This document shows, one piece after another, positions 27,901 to 36,116 of a stretch of 64,000 bases of DNA (its first letter is position 1; every line of letters starts with the position of its first letter). Below the pieces are notes generated by a model. It had not been told where the DNA came from. It saw only the letters and a list, made by a program, of their open reading frames with translations, and ran no database searches. The translations under genes and the position numbers were made by a program. Source of the DNA: Mesocentrotus franciscanus (taxonomy: Eukaryota; Echinodermata; Echinoidea; Camarodonta; Strongylocentrotidae); contig CP137669.1 in the NCBI GenBank assembly GCA_037976565.1, forward strand, positions 42,310,912 to 42,374,911, read 5' to 3'.

Positions 27901-29281
27901 ACCAGATTAAAAAAAAAATGATCACTTAATAATAAATCAATGAAAAATTGAACAAAATTTGAAAAATCAAATCTTTAAAAATGTGAATGCAAGAGAAATT
28001 TTCTCCATTCATGAAAATTATATTTGAAATCAATGTGGAAAAATAAGTTTCCCAAGTGTTTTACTCATGTAAAATTGAGAACCTACAAAGTACATACAAA
28101 TTGTTGAAATGCCAAGTTAGTGTAGATTTACATTCACTATAATCTCACAGTGTGCATGAGTAATCATAAAGATTATACCGGTAACTCCTTTCCTGTCATG
28201 TATGTACTAAATGCATTTCTGCTTGTATATATATGCTGCTGCTTGCTTGTTTGCATTTGTTTAAATGTGAATTTCATTTGAGTATGAATGTGAATGTATG
28301 TACTCTCTTGCATTCTTAGATTGCCTGCCTCTTCAACCTACTGCACTTCTTTGTATGGTGTAGCCAAATTGATGAACCAAATAGATAAAGATCAGACAGT
28401 CTGGTTTATGAAACTGAAACTTTTTTCATTTTAAAAGCATATATATTGTCCTTTAGAGATATAATGTATTCTCTGCCTGCGTGACATGTATGCAAGTATG
28501 TATGTAAGCTGTGAAGAAAGAAGATGCAAAATATCCCTAACTTATGAAATATATGTTCAGCAATTAGAAACTTTCATCTATAGACAAGTAGACACCTCTA
28601 AAGGGCCTTCACACATGAATTGTAATGTTCTTACTATTCTCCTCTATTGTTCTCTCTCTGGTGGCAGCAATCATTTCTTTACATATTGCTGAAATACTCC
28701 TCAACCATTGTTTACCTTTTTCCCCATTTATGTTTTGGTAATATTTCTCCTTGTGCTTATGCGTAGTAATCCCACCAGTGATAAGATGTATTTAGACTTA
28801 ACGTGCCAAATTCTACTTATAAATGGAATCATAGGAAGTGCATTTTTCTTCCTGTGAACTTAGTTTGTGAATATTTTGTAGTGGCTAGTATTCTTCTCTT
28901 TTAAAAACCAAATTAACATACCGGTACCCTTTTTTGCCATTGAAAATTCATTCATGTAATTACTCTTATTATTCTCAACCATTTCTCAGTGGTATAATCA
29001 TTGTGGGGTTCATTCACTCGATTTGGGTTAACAGTTTGAATTCCAGCCCAGCCCAGCCCAGCCCCAACGTCCTTTGGCAAGACATTAATCCAAACTTGCC
29101 CTCCCCCAGGTGTAATGGGTACCTGATGGGCTAGAGCATTACATACATGAAGTAGTAGTAGATGCAGTAGTAGGCATAGGTAGTAGGTAGTACATGTAGG
29201 TAGTAGGTAGTAGTAGTAGTAGTAGGTAGTAGGTAGTAGGTAGTAGGTAGTAGGTAGTAGGTAGTAGGTAGTAGGTAGTAG

Positions 29282-29321
<40 letters not shown>

Positions 29322-31170
29322 GAGTAGGAGGAGGAAGCTTCAAAAGTCCATCTGTTTATTCCTTAGAGTTATCTGAACTGTAAATGGAGTAACAAGCATC
29401 AGTATTTTCTTCTTATTTTTATAATATTGCTTCTGCTTAAAAACAACAAAAATACATAAGTTTTGCCATCTTATTTTTTCTTCTTTTCATTTCATCAATA
29501 TAGACCATTTGGTCTTTAGTTCCAATTACTTTCAATATTCCAAATGCAAGTGTTGGATGCAATTTTCACAATTTGTTTTTCCTTTATTGTTGTTAGCTCC
29601 TCCGTAGCGCCCGGCATCCACAATTTTAGAATGCTTCTTCTTCTTCTTCTTCTTCACTTCTCATCTGTTTTGATTCAGTTTGCTTTATATCAAAGAGCTA
29701 CATAGGGGATTTGAAACTTCTGCACAGATTTATGAAAATTCATGAATTATGCTTATTTATATAAATCCACAATAAATTCTTGTACGTCATTTAATGACAG
29801 ATTATGATTTGTTGTATATTTTTATGATAAAGCAAACTCGGTTGCACAAAACTTGTGCTCAGCATTTTGCTACTTTGCCTTAATCATTGGTATGATAATT
29901 AATGCATATTTGTTCAAAATTGTCAAAAACTGCTTCTTCCTCATTTCCCAACCGATATAATAGAGAAATGAAAATTGTGACAATTGCTTTAGCAGCATGC
30001 CGGAAGAGCGGTACATCATTGAAGTTCTTTTCTTCTTATTTGTTTAATATTTTGTTTAATTTTTAAATTTTAACTCTTAGTAGTCTGAGTTGAGGGATAG
30101 TTTGAAGGATGACTCTTGGTTGTAATTCAGCCGATTCATAGATGTCTGGTTTCTAAATGGCTTTCACTTTCTCAGTGGAAAAGGGGACCATGTTCTCTCA
30201 TTTTTATTTTTTTAATTTTTTATTATGAAGTTTGTGTAAGACTTTCTTCTGATAAATAGTTTCAATGAGTCCACAAAATATGTGGAACATGCTAAATATT
30301 GACAATTTTGTAAACTGAGTCTAGGTTATATCAACGACTTTTATCAGTATGTTATTTAATATCCTCTTTGAAGTGACTGCTGTCATATTCATTTCAAACA
30401 CAGTTTTATAAAGAGGGGTAATACTGTAATATCTATCAGATGTCATACTTGAGGATGTGTGTATTGATGATGCTATCCTTTATATACATCACCCTGTACA
30501 GGCTCTGAAGATGCTGAAGAAGTCTTCTTTGAAGCCCTACTTTCTCTTCATCTGTCCACCTTCCATTGATAGACTGAGGCAGCAGAGGACTGAAGCAGGT
30601 GAACTTCTCAAGGTAAGAAGCAACGCTACCTACATCCTACATCCTTCATAAGAGTACATCTTCAACTGACTTTCCCTGAAGGTCTGTTCTGATGCAGTTG
30701 CTATCATCAAACTACTTGAGCTGCCATTGGCAATGAAAGCATGCAAGGAATAAAGTAAAGTAACCATGTATAACACCTGGGTAATAAACAGACAAGGAAT
30801 AAGTAGAAATGTGAACATACCATTACAATACAATGATTGTTCCAGCACAATATAATGCTTATTAAAGATAAAGTAATTTTCTCCTTCTTGGTAGTACTTC
30901 TGAACATCCCAACAGGAATCAAACAACAAGAGACTGATTTGTTTTCCTTTTGTTTGCCCAACATTTATCTTTATATTTCTTTGATTTCTTTAGGAGCAAG
31001 AGCTGAGAGAAATCATTGATACTGGAAGAGGAATGGAAGATGCTTTTGGACATTACTTTGATCATGTGATCATTCATCATGACCATGACCGTGCCTATAA
31101 TGATTTGATCTCTGAGATTGACAGGATACAAATAGAGCCTCAATGGGTGCCTGTACATTGGTTAAGCTAA
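6153..31170 (+). CDS. pals1: PALS1/MPP5 (Stardust) polarity scaffold, 13 exons, 5' end missing
   Basis: Membrane-associated guanylate kinase of the Crumbs polarity complex. In the known family it links the Crumbs tail (PDZ-SH3-GUK) to PATJ (first L27), LIN7 (second L27) and Par6 (N-terminus) at the apical junction of epithelial cells. Exons read by me: 6153-6982, 11604-11733, 14303-14511, 18193-18267, 19067-19207, 20349-20509, 21004-21087, 22211-22410, 22858-22994, 24707-24865, 25484-25686, 30502-30612 and 30994-31170. All have AG acceptors and GT donors with matching phases. The sum is about 2.62 kb (about 870 codons), longer than the roughly 675-residue human protein because of an extended N-terminus. 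The domain order matches PALS1 and the hook resembles it closely, which separates it from other MPP proteins. The first exon starts in phase 1, so at least one upstream exon is missing. Exon 6 is one base short. Function is by homology. Confidence 0.95.
6998..7380. mobile_element. TTAA-flanked MITE, AGATAAAGTT family, copy 1
   Basis: Left AGATAAAGTTGAGTTCTGG; inverted right AGAGAAGGTGGAGTTCTGG; TTAA at 6994-6997 and 7381-7384. It begins only 12 bases after the PALS1 donor at 6983. Confidence 0.75.
7504..7811. mobile_element. TTAA-flanked MITE, AGATAAAGTT family, copy 2
   Basis: Same family and orientation as 6998-7380, starting AGACAAAGTTAAGTTCTGG after TTAA (7500-7503); interior landmarks (GTGAAAGAAAC, GGACTACA, GCATGAAA) recur in order. 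The right end is decayed (CAGAACACAGCCTTTGT). A third fragment with the same right end (CCAGAACTCAATCTCCTCTTTGAT) is near 14700-14860. Confidence 0.65.
7812..9240. other. Intron, no exon recognised; possible decayed hAT copy
   Basis: 8348-8765 starts GTGTTGTAACATCACGG and ends, inverted, with a loosely similar GTGTATTATAACATG, around a GC-richer core. This could be a decayed DNA element but the ends are weak. The rest is AT-rich intron. Confidence 0.35.
9241..9541 (-). mobile_element. tRNA-derived SINE, best copy
   Basis: On the minus strand the head reads TGGTCGAGTGGAT (box A, about 9520-9532) and GGTTCGAGTCC (box B, 9478-9488) of RNA polymerase III promoters, followed by a body with TTGCCACACTCAACCC and an (ATT)n tail at 9241-9258. 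It is a retroposed tRNA-like head, not a tRNA gene. Related copies are at 13556-13893 and 54344-54612. Confidence 0.85.
9542..11603. other. Intron, no exon recognised
   Basis: AT-rich, with a C/A-rich run at 9632-9676. 11140-11215 (ATAATAATTAAAGATTTGTATAGTGC... GGCACTCAAGGCGCAC) is a fragment of the 3' part of the SINE family. Confidence 0.5.
11604..11733 (+). CDS. pals1: PALS1 exon, linker before L27
   Basis: A 130-nt exon, phase 0 in and phase 1 out, AAACAG acceptor and TTAG|GTGAGTA donor. It encodes a polar linker with [10 protein letters not shown] and ends in PPPRKIL, which joins the L27 start in the next exon just as KILEIEDLF does in human PALS1. A dispersed repeat copy begins within about ten bases of the donor. 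Confidence 0.88.
11743..12063 (-). mobile_element. Inverted partial copy of the 77-606 MITE
   Basis: Reads on the minus strand like 77-388: AGGTACTATGTCCCATTTGC, the AAGGGGGCTTGAAAATGTC block, the GTCGAATCGACTT block, and CTGCGCAAAGATTCAATCAG. TTAA follows the outer end. The inner end is truncated about ten bases from the PALS1 donor at 11734. Confidence 0.85.
12064..14302. other. Intron, no exon recognised
   Basis: AT-rich intron with a (TA)n run at 12634-12657, a T-rich run near 13042-13070 and the SINE copy at 13556-13893. Confidence 0.5.
13556..13893 (-). mobile_element. Decayed tRNA-derived SINE
   Basis: Same body order as the SINE at 9241-9541 on the minus strand: AATGTCC-like block, TTTGGCAAAACATTTATCTA, CCACTGTCCACC, and an AT-rich tail. 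The box B region is degraded (GGAGTTTGAGCC). Confidence 0.65.
14303..14511 (+). CDS. pals1: PALS1 exon, first L27 domain
   Basis: A 209-nt exon, phase 1 in and phase 0 out. [26 protein letters not shown] and the following helix align with the first L27 of PALS1, which in vertebrates pairs with the L27 of [20 protein letters not shown] matches the linker and the start of the second L27 (LIN7-binding). Acceptor TTCTTCAG, donor GAG|GTAATT. Confidence 0.95.
15844..16135. mobile_element. TTA-flanked MITE, PIF/Harbinger-like
   Basis: Inverted ends GGCCATTAAAA... ACATGTTTAGCGTCC and (right, inverted) GGCCATATAAA... TCATGTTTAGCGTCC, bordered by TTA at 15841-15843 and 16136-16138. A 3-bp TTA duplication with GGCC-type ends fits PIF/Harbinger. 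Confidence 0.75.
17440..17545 (+). mobile_element. LINE 3' tail
   Basis: Ends GATGCCAAATAAACTGAATTG followed by repeated AATTG units, the typical 3' tail of CR1/L2-like non-LTR elements. The upstream limit is uncertain. Confidence 0.5.
18193..18267 (+). CDS. pals1: PALS1 exon, second L27 domain
   Basis: A 75-nt phase-0 microexon (25 codons) between a CACTAG acceptor and [24 protein letters not shown] corresponds to the human segment EGQELTALLNTPHIQ of the second L27. Its length matches the human segment to within one residue. Confidence 0.9.
18268..19066. other. Intron with remnants of a tandem-repeat family
   Basis: Segments at 18330-18355 and 18470-18640 (AGGTCATTGGTCAGAGG, ATATCCCAAGAACCA) resemble the tandem units at 63240-64000, badly decayed. 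No exon seen. Confidence 0.45.
19067..19207 (+). CDS. pals1: PALS1 exon, end of second L27 and start of PDZ
   Basis: A 141-nt phase-0 exon. LLRAHDNVA closes the L27 helix (human LLLAHDKVA). An acidic linker follows, then [13 protein letters not shown], the first beta strand of the PDZ leading into the carboxylate-binding loop. Donor TTG|GTGAG. Confidence 0.95.
19208..20348. other. Intron, nothing recognised
   Basis: AT-rich. An ATT-rich run at 20109-20165 gives a spurious Asn-rich frame on the minus strand. Confidence 0.5.
20349..20509 (+). CDS. pals1: PALS1 exon, PDZ core with one-base frameshift
   Basis: A 161-nt exon flanked by phase-0 exons, so 162 nt are expected. [17 protein letters not shown] is read in frame from the acceptor. 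After 20400 the conserved [19 protein letters not shown] is one frame over. The GGG at 20401-20403 needs a fourth G. As given, translation leaves the PDZ and soon stops. The neighbouring exons are intact, so an assembly error is likelier than gene decay. Confidence 0.93.
21004..21087 (+). CDS. pals1: PALS1 exon, end of PDZ
   Basis: An 84-nt phase-0 exon. [10 protein letters not shown] is the last PDZ strand (human GTLTFVLIPS), followed by the short linker to SH3. Acceptor TTAACAG, donor CTG|GTAAG. Confidence 0.94.
21204..21650. mobile_element. TA-flanked MITE, CTGTATAAGCTG family
   Basis: Left CTGTATAAGCTGATATTTTC and inverted right CTGTATAAGCTGTTATTTTC followed by GCG on both sides; TA at 21202-21203 and 21651-21652. 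The TA duplication fits Tc1/mariner. The interior is GC-richer than the intron and holds open frames on both strands that look accidental. Confidence 0.8.
21653..22210. other. Intron, nothing recognised
   Basis: AT-rich intron leading to the TTGTTTCTAG acceptor of the SH3 exon. Confidence 0.5.
22211..22410 (+). CDS. pals1: PALS1 exon, SH3 domain
   Basis: A 200-nt exon, phase 0 in and phase 2 out. It holds nearly the whole SH3: [28 protein letters not shown], the WW of [12 protein letters not shown], and GLVPS. It is among the best conserved stretches in the window. As in other MAGUKs this SH3 packs against the GUK domain rather than acting as a free proline binder (family knowledge). Confidence 0.97.
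22411..22857. other. Intron with SINE 3' fragment
   Basis: 22581-22620 (AATAATAATATATTCATTTATATAGCGC split over two motifs) is a fragment of the SINE 3' end, minus orientation. Nothing else seen. Confidence 0.4.
22858..22994 (+). CDS. pals1: PALS1 exon, hook region
   Basis: A 137-nt exon, phase 2 in and phase 1 out. [20 protein letters not shown] matches the human REAMKQ segment. A run of seven lysines then precedes MYNNDQN, equivalent to the human KKNKKKRKKVLYN. This basic hook between SH3 and GUK is typical of MAGUKs. Confidence 0.93.
22995..24706. other. Intron with repeat fragments
   Basis: 23137-23176 (GAGCGCTATACAAGAACC... ATTATTATTATAAG) is a plus-oriented SINE 3' end. 23180-23525 is unusually GC-balanced without a frame I recognise. 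24145-24290 is a LINE 3' tail on the minus strand. Confidence 0.45.
24145..24290 (-). mobile_element. LINE 3' tail, minus strand
   Basis: On the minus strand it ends with AATAAACTTGAACTTGATTG preceded by TTGTTTATGTTTGATTTGG, the characteristic 3' end of CR1/L2-type LINEs in marine invertebrates. Confidence 0.5.
24707..24865 (+). CDS. pals1: PALS1 exon, GUK domain part 1
   Basis: A 159-nt exon, phase 1 in and phase 1 out. [20 protein letters not shown] leads into the GUK domain. The nucleotide-loop equivalent reads [11 protein letters not shown] and lacks the catalytic GKS/T lysine of real guanylate kinases, as in other MAGUKs, so the domain is a binding module. Donor CTC|GTAAG. Confidence 0.95.
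24869..25195 (+). pseudogene. Decayed coding-like fragment, possibly an SGNH-type transposon domain
   Basis: Just after the PALS1 donor at 24866, one frame reads [18 protein letters not shown] and [20 protein letters not shown] second frame continues with [18 protein letters not shown] and PLH, then a shifted HFTEHNEM. The order VVG-PP, then an acidic segment, then HxxEHN is loosely like the C-terminal half of SGNH hydrolase domains carried by some LINE and DIRS elements. At least two frameshifts. The identification is a guess; the coding-like character is clearer than the family. Confidence 0.3.
25192..25483. other. Intron, nothing recognised
   Basis: AT-rich end of the intron, with a pyrimidine-rich run before the CCATTCAG acceptor. 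Confidence 0.4.
25484..25686 (+). CDS. pals1: PALS1 exon, GUK domain part 2
   Basis: A 203-nt exon, phase 1 in and phase 0 out. HTTR at the exon start, [21 protein letters not shown] and [10 protein letters not shown] are the GMP-binding-like segments of the MAGUK GUK fold, in the same order as human PALS1. Confidence 0.96.
26183..26661. mobile_element. TTAA-flanked MITE with ~150-bp inverted arms, AGGGGARGTCCAC family
   Basis: Left AGGGGAGGTCCACTCTGAT, inverted right AGGGGAAGTCCACCCCAAA; complementarity continues through GCAGAAAATGAGAGAAA to AACACAAATTGGCAAC, about 150 bases per arm. TTAA at 26179-26182 and 26662-26665. The RNA would fold into a long hairpin inside PALS1 intron 11. Confidence 0.85.
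27692..27850 (-). mobile_element. LINE 3' tail, minus strand
   Basis: The minus strand ends with AAATAAAATTGAATTGAATT after an A/T-rich 3' UTR, a non-LTR element tail. No coding part retained. Confidence 0.5.
29145..29330. repeat. TAG / GTAGTAG microsatellite
   Basis: About 190 bp of interleaved TAG triplets and 7-mer GTAGTAG units. It produces an artefactual Thr/Tyr/Leu frame on the minus strand. Confidence 0.95.
29597..29960 (+). repeat. Decayed copy of the 158-bp tandem-repeat family
   Basis: AATGCTTCTTCTTC, TTTGATTCAGTTTGCTTTAT, GATTTGAAACTTCTGCACAG and ATTATGCTTATTTATATAAA follow the same order as 60977-61110, and a second start (AACTGCTTCTTCCTCATTTC) is at about 29927. Confidence 0.7.
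30502..30612 (+). CDS. pals1: PALS1 exon, GUK domain part 3
   Basis: A 111-nt phase-0 exon after a 4.8-kb intron. [20 protein letters not shown] matches the human [20 protein letters not shown], followed by a charged helix. Acceptor CTGTACAG, donor AAG|GTAAG. Confidence 0.95.
30994..31170 (+). CDS. pals1: PALS1 last coding exon, GUK C-terminus
   Basis: A 177-nt exon ending in TAA at 31168-31170. [26 protein letters not shown] and the final [10 protein letters not shown] match the end of p55-type MAGUKs (human PQWVPSTWLR). The acceptor is TTCTTTAG. Confidence 0.96.
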   Translation, partial: EQELREIIDTGRGMEDAFGHYFDHVIIHHDHDRAYNDLISEIDRIQIEPQWVPVHWLS

Positions 31171-31184
31171 TGTGTGCGACGATA

Positions 31185-31232
31185 AGACTCTTCACCAGAC
31201 TCTTTACCAGACTCTTTATCAGACTCTTCACT
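31185..31232 (+). repeat. Four 12-bp tandem units just after the PALS1 stop
   Basis: Four nearly identical 12-mers (AGACTCTTCACC, TTTACC, TTTATC and TTCACT variants) begin 14 bases past the stop codon. The length is a multiple of three and the array is open in one frame, but the stop is correctly placed by homology, so this is UTR sequence. Confidence 0.85.
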
Positions 31233-32667
31233 GGACACCAACCATCCAAGAGTGCCTTCCATTCATTGTGGATCACAGCAAAACTAACCAACAGTTACAA
31301 GCACTCTCAAATCTTCAAATAATCAAAGCAACAATCTTCCCTAGTTGTATTCCAGACTTGAGATGATAGAGGCTATAAGAACCAGGTATCTGTAATCTTC
31401 TTGAAGACTCTCTACAATCTTATGGCAGACACCTCAATTATGATCTTGTGATGTATCCTGGATCACATCACAGAATTTAGGAACCAACCTTAGAGAAGTT
31501 TCTCCAATCTTCTTGCAATATGACAATTGTAGCTAGATGTGATCATTCCCAGACTGCCTTTGGATGCTTCAGACATATCAGAGATGATGAACCAACCGAA
31601 TAGCAAGAAATGTTAATATTAACTTTAGGTGCCATTCGCTTTACTTGAGAAGTTTCAAATATATTGGAACCTCACTATATTACACTCCTTTGGATGAAGA
31701 ATATTACCTTGTCCTATCAAAACCTTGTTATATCACAGCTATAAAAAAACCCAATATTACAATAGAATTGAGAGTTAACTAACTAATTTGTTATAATGAG
31801 AATTATTATAATAGTGTTCTTCATAATGAGGTTCATATTATTAGTATCACCCATAATATCAAATATTTGACCTCAATGTGAGATGTAGTGGGGCCATTCT
31901 TGATATTCACCAAGGAAGTGGCTGTAAGCAAGGCTATAACATGACAGTGGCAATCTCCTCCAGTGTGTTACATTATGTTTGTTTGGGTAATCAATGACCT
32001 TTGGATTGAAGTATGTTTTTATAGCACAGTCACATTATATCATATTTTGGATGAAAAGACATAAACATGTCAGAGAAACCAAATAATTTTAAATAGAACG
32101 CACTATACTGAAAAATCCTTGAACTTTAGACTGTGTTATTTTTAATTATCAAATTAATTTATAAAGTTTTAACAACCCTGAGGTTTATGTTTGATTATAT
32201 ATTTGGAAGGCGGACAGTAAGGTGACATAGGAATATTGTGAGTGATTAGACTCTAGGTTTGCTGATGAACTACATACATTTACCAGCATTATCAGGAAGC
32301 CTGGACATGAATGAATGAAGAACATTATTATGGCCTGTTCTTGTCTTGTGCTTGTGAGTTGGGGATGAACTTGTTTCTGCCAAACGTTTGTGGTACCAAG
32401 ATGAAAAGCCTCTTTGTTCCTTGATATAGGGGTGTAGTAGGTATCACACAAGTCTCCACAAGTGAACCATACAGACTAAAGCTCATCAACACATCTGATG
32501 AAGCACAAATTTGCAGTGTTGTTCATGCATCCACAATTGAAAGTGACGTTTTGTTATATTTCTCAATCACATTTTGCTATTATTTGTCCAAGTGCTCTGC
32601 CAGACAAATTAGGACATGGAGTCGTGGGTTTTCTTTGTATCCGATAATTGAACCCTATTTAAAAGAG

Positions 32668-32687
32668 TGTGTGTGTTTGTGCATGCA

Positions 32688-32735
<48 letters not shown>
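32668..32735. repeat. TG then GA dinucleotide repeats
   Basis: Compound microsatellite: (TG)n interrupted by TTTGTGCATGCA, then (GA)n. Confidence 0.95.
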
Positions 32736-32739
<4 letters not shown>

Positions 32740-35700
32740 GGCCAACTCTGTTGTCTTTGGATTGGCAATTCATAGACAGGAAGGGTGAGAATGATGAAAG
32801 TTGTCATGATACTCCACCGCATGATTCTCATCCTCCTTACGAACCTCAATCACTGGCTGTAAAGAGCTCAATTTCCACTTTTTAAATTTCAGTGAATATT
32901 TTAGTAGGCCATTTTTAGCGGAATCCTCGTTTTTGCAATTGTTGGATTTAACAATGTGGAAGGGTTGATTTTCGTTCAGATAAGTATTATTATTGGGCCA
33001 TACTAACAACTGGAAATAAAAGTCTCAACTTTTTGTGAGCCAATAATGTACAAAGAGTAGTCCCATTTGCAGTTCATGAAGTTCAGGCAATCTTAATACC
33101 ATAGGTCTTGATAAATATCTGTCAAGATAAATGTGGGGCCATATAGAGAATGTAGCCAACTACCGGTACCCATGAATCTCCTAAAATAAGATTTTGAATT
33201 TTGAAATTTTTAATTATAAATTTGAACTAGATTAGTGTTTGTACCCTTGAGACTCAATGGCTTATTTTTTAATGAACAATGCTTGCCAAAATGTGAATTT
33301 TTAGCTGTTTTAATGGTATAAAATAATCTTGTTCATGTATTTAAGCAATGTTCTCCTTGAATCAAGTTCATTATTTATACACATCAAGCTGTTGGATTCA
33401 TGTTTTATCCCATAGCGAGTATGGACAAGGCAGAGAAAACATTGTAAATGAAATGTGATATAGTTTTGTTGATTCAGATTGAGTTTTAATTTTAAAACAT
33501 GAATTGATAACTTAATTTAAGTGATTGAATATGATATTTATATCTAGAGATGCCTAATACTGGTTGAGATAAACGCATATCACATGCAGTAATCAATGAC
33601 AAGTAGGACACATTCCCATTATCATTAATGTTCCATCATATGTTCATTAATCTACCATTCCTATTTTTGTATATTTCCTATTAATGTGACACCTGTAGAT
33701 CCATAGAATAACTATCCTTTGTTCTAGCAATATGTTATATGAACAAACACCAAAGAAGAGATAGGTTTGTTGAAGCCTGAAGGGTATTAATACATCACCC
33801 TTTAGGCTCTCTACAAACAATGTGTACCTATACTTTTCCAGAAATATTTTGTGCACAAAGGAAATATTTGCAAAAAAACATTAAAAATGAGAAGAGAAAG
33901 GATATGTGATTTAGTCTTCCATGCATTTCACATGAAAATAAAAGAATCTGCTCTCATGTTGTGTCTGTGGAACCACACAATTGTTATACAAAGTTGTTAA
34001 ATCAAGCTGCCATTTCTCCATGTCTATGTTCAACTGTTTGTGCTGGCTAAGTTCTTTGTATGTGCTTTTGTGTATATACATGTACATCTCTTTATTTGTA
34101 TTGTCAATTACGTTGTCCCTAAGTGCCCCTTTATCTATATTCTTTACATCATATCCTTTTGTCTGTACAGAAACAGAGATATTTTGACTCATATTCATAA
34201 CTAGAAATGCCAAGGTCAAAACTAGGTGAGCAGGTGCACAGCTAATTAAACACAGAAATTGTTTTATCTAGTAGAGGTGTACACGTGTGTGTGTGTTTCA
34301 GGCTCACATGAACATTGAAACAGCTGCTGGAGTTCCTTGGGTTCAACATGTTCAATAACATCTTTGGTAACATTATTTGAAGTATGCAGGTGTAACTCAG
34401 ACCATGACAAGGTGTTGTGCAAAGAGCCATCTTGTAATGTGTGTAAGATTTGTACTGGTCAGATTGATGACATCAAGCATACCCTGTATCAAATAAAGGC
34501 ATTTTATATGAAATCTATTATGAAACAGCTGGACAGAGCTGCAAGGCTAGTTGTGACCTTGGCTACACAATGACGCTTCATTATGAAAACCAACTATTTA
34601 ATCCGTTTCTTTCTAGGAGATTGCTTTTGTACAGCATATTATATTGTGATTTCTTGATGTAACTTTATCTAGATTTGCCGTCTGTATGCTCTTATATTTC
34701 CCCAAATCTACATTGATAGTCTCCATATGTATATTTTATATGATTTCAAAATCCAGAACATAGATATTTTGTTTGTTGTCATTTATTCTGTATATGCTAT
34801 GTTGTGGGTGGGAAAAGAATGAAAGAAAGATATTTTAAAATTGATTTGGACTGTAAAATATGTGAATACTTTTTTATAATATTGAATATTGTTATGGGTA
34901 TATATATTATACATTTTCTATTTTATTCAGCAGAAACCCAGTTTAAAGCATTGTTTCTGTTTTGCGGTACTACTTTATAATAACAGTACAATATTGCAAA
35001 CCATGGAGAGGATTCACAGGATTCTACATGATACTAATAGAGATTGTTTAGGCTGGAGAGAGTCTCTTTACTGTCATGTCCTCATATTAAAACAGATTGG
35101 GAAGGTAAAAAACATATTTGTACAAATGTAAGATTAAACTCTCTGTAGAGCTCTGCAAGAATATTAATTGATTCATAAGCAAGAGAAATGTATCTTACTA
35201 AGATGTATGAAATTAAATAATATTTCATTTGTTTTTAGTATTTCTATTTATTGGGAATGTTTTTAATGACATTGTTAATTTTAAAGTGGCAACAACTCCG
35301 AAACTGGAATTCTGTTCAATTCAAGATTCAAACCAATATTTGGTAGATTTGTATCATTTATTCTCTTTTCAGAGCATCATGTATTCAAATCAAACAAGAA
35401 ATATTCAATTTCATAATAGTATTCATAGAAAGGACTGGTGATTCTTGTTATTCAAATAGTTCCCAAGTGCTTATTTTCACTCCCTTTTATTTTCTCTTTT
35501 CCTTGCTGATTTCATTTCCTTTTCTACTGTTTCCTTTCTGTTAACTCTTTTAATAGTCTTTATCTTTGCTCGAAATGGGAAAATATTACAAATTCAGTGA
35601 TTTACATGTATTCTTGATCAATATGACCTTAGATCATTAAGGTTAGAATTCACAATACTTACTTTCATATTTCAAATACCTTCTATTTTACATTGACTTT

Positions 35701-36078
35701 ATGTATTCAAATTATACTCAGAAAGTAAATCGATGCCTGCTGATTTGTATTCATTGTGTATTCATGCAATCAATATGATTTATTTAATGCCAGGGGTAAT
35801 AACTGTTGAAACATCAAGTATCAAGCGCTTTATAAATATTATTATTATTATTATGATTGTTATTATCATTATTATTAGTTATATTACTCATTTTCATGGA
35901 AGAAGGAAAACCATAAGTATTCATTATGCGTCAAAAAGATGGCAAACATACACACTGGATAGACCTAACTGTGTGTAATGTTAAATAAGACCCACAGATG
36001 TTCAGCTTTTCATCACAACTACTAGTAGTTGAAAACTACAGTGCTGCATGGAGGAAATGCCTTTGAGTCCATTCCTCT

Positions 36079-36080
<2 letters not shown>

Positions 36081-36114
<34 letters not shown>
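36081..36114. repeat. CA microsatellite
   Basis: About 16 uninterrupted CA units. Confidence 0.95.

Positions 36115-36116
<2 letters not shown>

Larger units (their letters stand above)
26666..30501. other. Long intron with repeats; possible cassette exon
   Basis: Contains a LINE tail (about 27692-27850), a TAG/TAGG microsatellite (29145-29330), a SINE body fragment (29066-29135, CCTTTGGCAAGACATTAATCC) and a decayed copy of the 61-kb tandem-repeat family (29597-29960). A 48-bp in-frame segment at 27264-27311 has splice-like borders. Confidence 0.45.

Noticed and set aside
29131..29343. Thr/Tyr/Leu-rich small protein on the minus strand
   Set aside because: Direct translation of a TAG microsatellite.
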